Notes under the pieces: model-generated
What the model saw: the letters and a program-made list of their open reading frames with translations, nothing else
The model's database searches: none
Told to the model about the DNA's origin: nothing
In this document: positions 61,996-64,000 of the stretch, one piece after another
How positions within the stretch are numbered: the first letter of the stretch is position 1
Layout: the number at the start of each line of letters is the position of its first letter
Assembly (NCBI RefSeq): GCF_009834915.1
Contig: NZ_WVHS01000003.1
Span: forward strand, 248,001-312,000
Origin: Hufsiella ginkgonis
GTDB lineage: Bacteria > Bacteroidota > Bacteroidia > Sphingobacteriales > Sphingobacteriaceae
Direction: 5' to 3'
Length of the DNA: 64,000 bases
Position numbers and translations under genes: made by a program

Positions 61996-64000
61996 ATGAA
62001 AAGGATTATTTACGTCTTCTTTATAGGAATCTTATTGCTCGACAGCTGCGCCAATAAGACGCGGACGACCAGCAGCAGCCCGGCAAAAGCCGACGCCGCC
62101 AACCTCCCGGCACCCCGGAGGGCCGAGATCCTGTTCCTTGGAAATACTTCGAAACACCACGATTCCGGTAAATATGCTCCCTGGCTGGCCATCGAGCTGT
62201 TTAAATCGGGCATTAACGTAACTTATACCACCGAGCTGAACGACCTGAACCCTGCTAACCTGGCTAAATACGACGGCCTGGTGATTTACGCCAACCACGA
62301 TGTGATCTCGCCCTCGCAGGAAAGCGCTTTAAAAGATTTCGTGGAAGGTGGTAAGGGGCTCATCCCGTTACATTCGGCATCGGGGTGTTTCAAAAACTCG
62401 GAATGGTACATAAAAGCCGTCGGCGGGCAGTTCCTCTCGCACAAAATGGGGCCGTTTACTGCGACCATTACGAATAAAAACCACCCGGTTACCCGTGATC
62501 TTACCGAGTTCCAGACCACCGACGAAACGTACGTTCACCAGAAACTTAACCCTGACATGACCGTGCTGATGGAGCGCATGGAAGACGGCAAACGCGAGCC
62601 CTATACCTGGGTACGCAACCAGGGGAAAGGGCGCGTGTTTTATACCGCTTACGGTCATGACGACGTGACCTGGAAAAAACTCGGCTTCTTAAAACTCGTA
62701 AGCAATGGGGTGCTGTGGGCCATCGGCGACCAGGTGCGCGACCAGGTAGAACGCCTCAAGGTCCCCAACGTAAGCATTTACGCGGATACCATCGCAGACT
62801 TCACTGCCCGTCACCTCGTACCCAAAGTACAGCCGGCGTTAACACCCGAAGAATCGATCAAGCTGATCCAGGTACCACCCGATTTCGAGATCAGGCTTTT
62901 CGCGGCAGAGCCGGACATTACCAACCCGATCGCGATGTCGTGGGATGAGCGCGGCCGTTTATGGATCGTTGAATCGGTGGATTACCCGAACACTTTCCTG
63001 GAAACAGACGGCGCGGCCAACGACCGCATTAAGATCTGCGAAGACACCAACGGGGATGGCAAGGCCGACAAGTTTACCATCTTTGCCGATAAACTGAACA
63101 TTCCTACGAGTATGGTTTTCGCCAATGGTGGCGTGATTGTGTCTATGGCTCCCTACTTCGTTTTCCTGAAGGATACCAATGGTGATGACAAAGCCGATAT
63201 CCGTGAAAATATCCTTACCGGATGGGAAAAAGCCGACACCCATTTTGGTCCCTCGAACCTCCAGTACGGTTTTAACAATAAGATATGGGGAGTAGTGGGC
63301 TCTTCTTTTACCGGCACTGCCAAGGAAGACGGCAAACCGATCAATTTCCGCGGAGGCGTATATAACGTGAACGTGGATGGTACCGGCCTCGATTTCCTGG
63401 GTAACACCTCCAATAATACCTGGGGACTCGGTTTCTCGGAAGATAATAACGTATTTATTTCTACCGCCAATAATACTCATGCCGCTTATTACAGCATGCA
63501 CCGCAAATTTATGCAGCGTGGTTTTTCGGGTACTACGGTGTTACCCGTTCAAAAGATCGACGGGCACTATGACGCACATGCCATGACGCCAAACCTCCGG
63601 CAGGTGGATGTGGTGGGCGGGTTTACGGCCGCCGCCGGAAGCCACCTTTACACGGCACGTAATTTTCCGCGCGAGTATTGGAACCGCATCTCGCTGGTGT
63701 GCGAGCCAACCATGAGGTTGCTTCACCGCGCCGTTATCGAACCTGATGGCGCCGGTTTTACCGAAAAGGACGGCTGGAACCTGCTCGCCAGTAACGACGA
63801 GTGGGTGGGGCCCGTACAGGCTGAAGTAGGTCCTGACGGTGCGGTATGGGTTTCAGACTGGTACAACTTTATCATCCAGCACAACGTATTCGTGGAGCGG
63901 CAGGCGCCTTCGCTGATGGTACTTCCGTTCACGGAGCAGCCAAGGGGACAGGGAAATGCTTTCAGCAGCCCGCTGAGGGACATCGATTACGGCCGTATTT
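61996..64000 (+). CDS. ThuA domain / PVC-type dehydrogenase lipoprotein (cut by window end)
   Basis: The first 668 residues; the frame is open to the window end. Lipobox LLDSC (C18). A ThuA-like domain (about 42-250) carries KYDGLVIYANHDVIS, GLIPLHSASGCF and GRVFYTAYGHDDVTW, followed by a PVC-type membrane-bound dehydrogenase propeller (about 275 onward: LIQVPPDFEIRLFAAEP, NPIAMSWDERGRLWIVESVD, WVSDWYNFIIQHN). Such proteins usually continue into HEAT repeats and a cytochrome c domain, which would be outside the window. It would oxidise or process a sugar in the periplasm. Its promoter matches that of SusCD operon 3. Confidence 0.88.
   Translation, partial: MKRIIYVFFIGILLLDSCANKTRTTSSSPAKADAANLPAPRRAEILFLGNTSKHHDSGKYAPWLAIELFKSGINVTYTTELNDLNPANLAKYDGLVIYANHDVISPSQESALKDFVEGGKGLIPLHSASGCFKNSEWYIKAVGGQFLSHKMGPFTATITNKNHPVTRDLTEFQTTDETYVHQKLNPDMTVLMERMEDGKREPYTWVRNQGKGRVFYTAYGHDDVTWKKLGFLKLVSNGVLWAIGDQVRDQVERLKVPNVSIYADTIADFTARHLVPKVQPALTPEESIKLIQVPPDFEIRLFAAEPDITNPIAMSWDERGRLWIVESVDYPNTFLETDGAANDRIKICEDTNGDGKADKFTIFADKLNIPTSMVFANGGVIVSMAPYFVFLKDTNGDDKADIRENILTGWEKADTHFGPSNLQYGFNNKIWGVVGSSFTGTAKEDGKPINFRGGVYNVNVDGTGLDFLGNTSNNTWGLGFSEDNNVFISTANNTHAAYYSMHRKFMQRGFSGTTVLPVQKIDGHYDAHAMTPNLRQVDVVGGFTAAAGSHLYTARNFPREYWNRISLVCEPTMRLLHRAVIEPDGAGFTEKDGWNLLASNDEWVGPVQAEVGPDGAVWVSDWYNFIIQHNVFVERQAPSLMVLPFTEQPRGQGNAFSSPLRDIDYGRI

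Noticed and set aside
62715-62948. 77-residue Arg-rich ORF in the ThuA lipoprotein region
   Set aside because: It is a +1-type shadow of the lipoprotein frame, which is intact and recognisable across the same bases.

Overview
The window reads as chromosomal DNA of a Bacteroidota bacterium, most likely in or near Chitinophagaceae. The support is three SusC/SusD pairs, a type IX secretion cargo with its PorP/SprF partner, Bacteroidota-type -7 promoter boxes (TAnnTTTG), SusD-type lipoproteins, A-rich translation starts without clear Shine-Dalgarno sequences, and mid-range GC. The family-level placement is an impression from protein style, not a computed result. I saw no tRNA, rRNA, transposase, integrase, prophage gene or CRISPR array.

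Layout. 1-18.4 kb is mostly housekeeping: the 5' end of queG, a secreted phosphoesterase/PQQ-propeller fusion, a response regulator, an OmpA-type porin, ruvB with a polyprenyl-phosphate sugar synthase, two tandem POT peptide transporters, an unknown protein with lolD, sucC, smc, a 3-oxoacid CoA-transferase pair, an FkbM methyltransferase and a small cytochrome c. 18.5-25.8 kb is a surface or secretion locus: a 1845-residue type IX cargo with a nearly perfect 555-bp internal duplication, a PorP/SprF protein and a Tat-exported phosphoesterase. 25.9-29.3 kb (minus strand) has a tiny membrane protein and a GT4 / flippase-like / GT4 operon.

29.4-64 kb is an extended polysaccharide-utilization region. 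SusCD pair 1 is followed by a PQQ sugar dehydrogenase-PKD-cytochrome c-CBM fusion, a Tat-exported Gfo/Idh/MocA oxidoreductase, a GH35 beta-galactosidase and two small paralogous secreted proteins. SusCD pair 2 is followed by an EEP-family hydrolase, a GH29 alpha-L-fucosidase and a PL22-like propeller. SusCD pair 3 is followed by a DUF3823 lipoprotein and a CehA/McbA-like metallohydrolase. An AraC regulator then sits divergent to a ThuA/PVC-type dehydrogenase lipoprotein that runs off the window. Together these suggest uptake and periplasmic breakdown of a galactose- and fucose-decorated, possibly pectic, glycan coupled to sugar oxidation; the substrate is inference.

Most notable non-gene signals: (1) a short conserved leader ORF, which can also fold as a hairpin, directly before two of the three susC genes, one overlapping susC as ATGA; (2) a promoter module of about 110 bp with a TTGTG-N11-CACAA palindrome shared by the third SusCD operon and the ThuA lipoprotein gene; (3) repeated placement of the -7 box only 4-7 nt from the start codon, implying leaderless or nearly leaderless mRNAs; (4) a class of long intergenic inverted repeats built from short purine-rich words.
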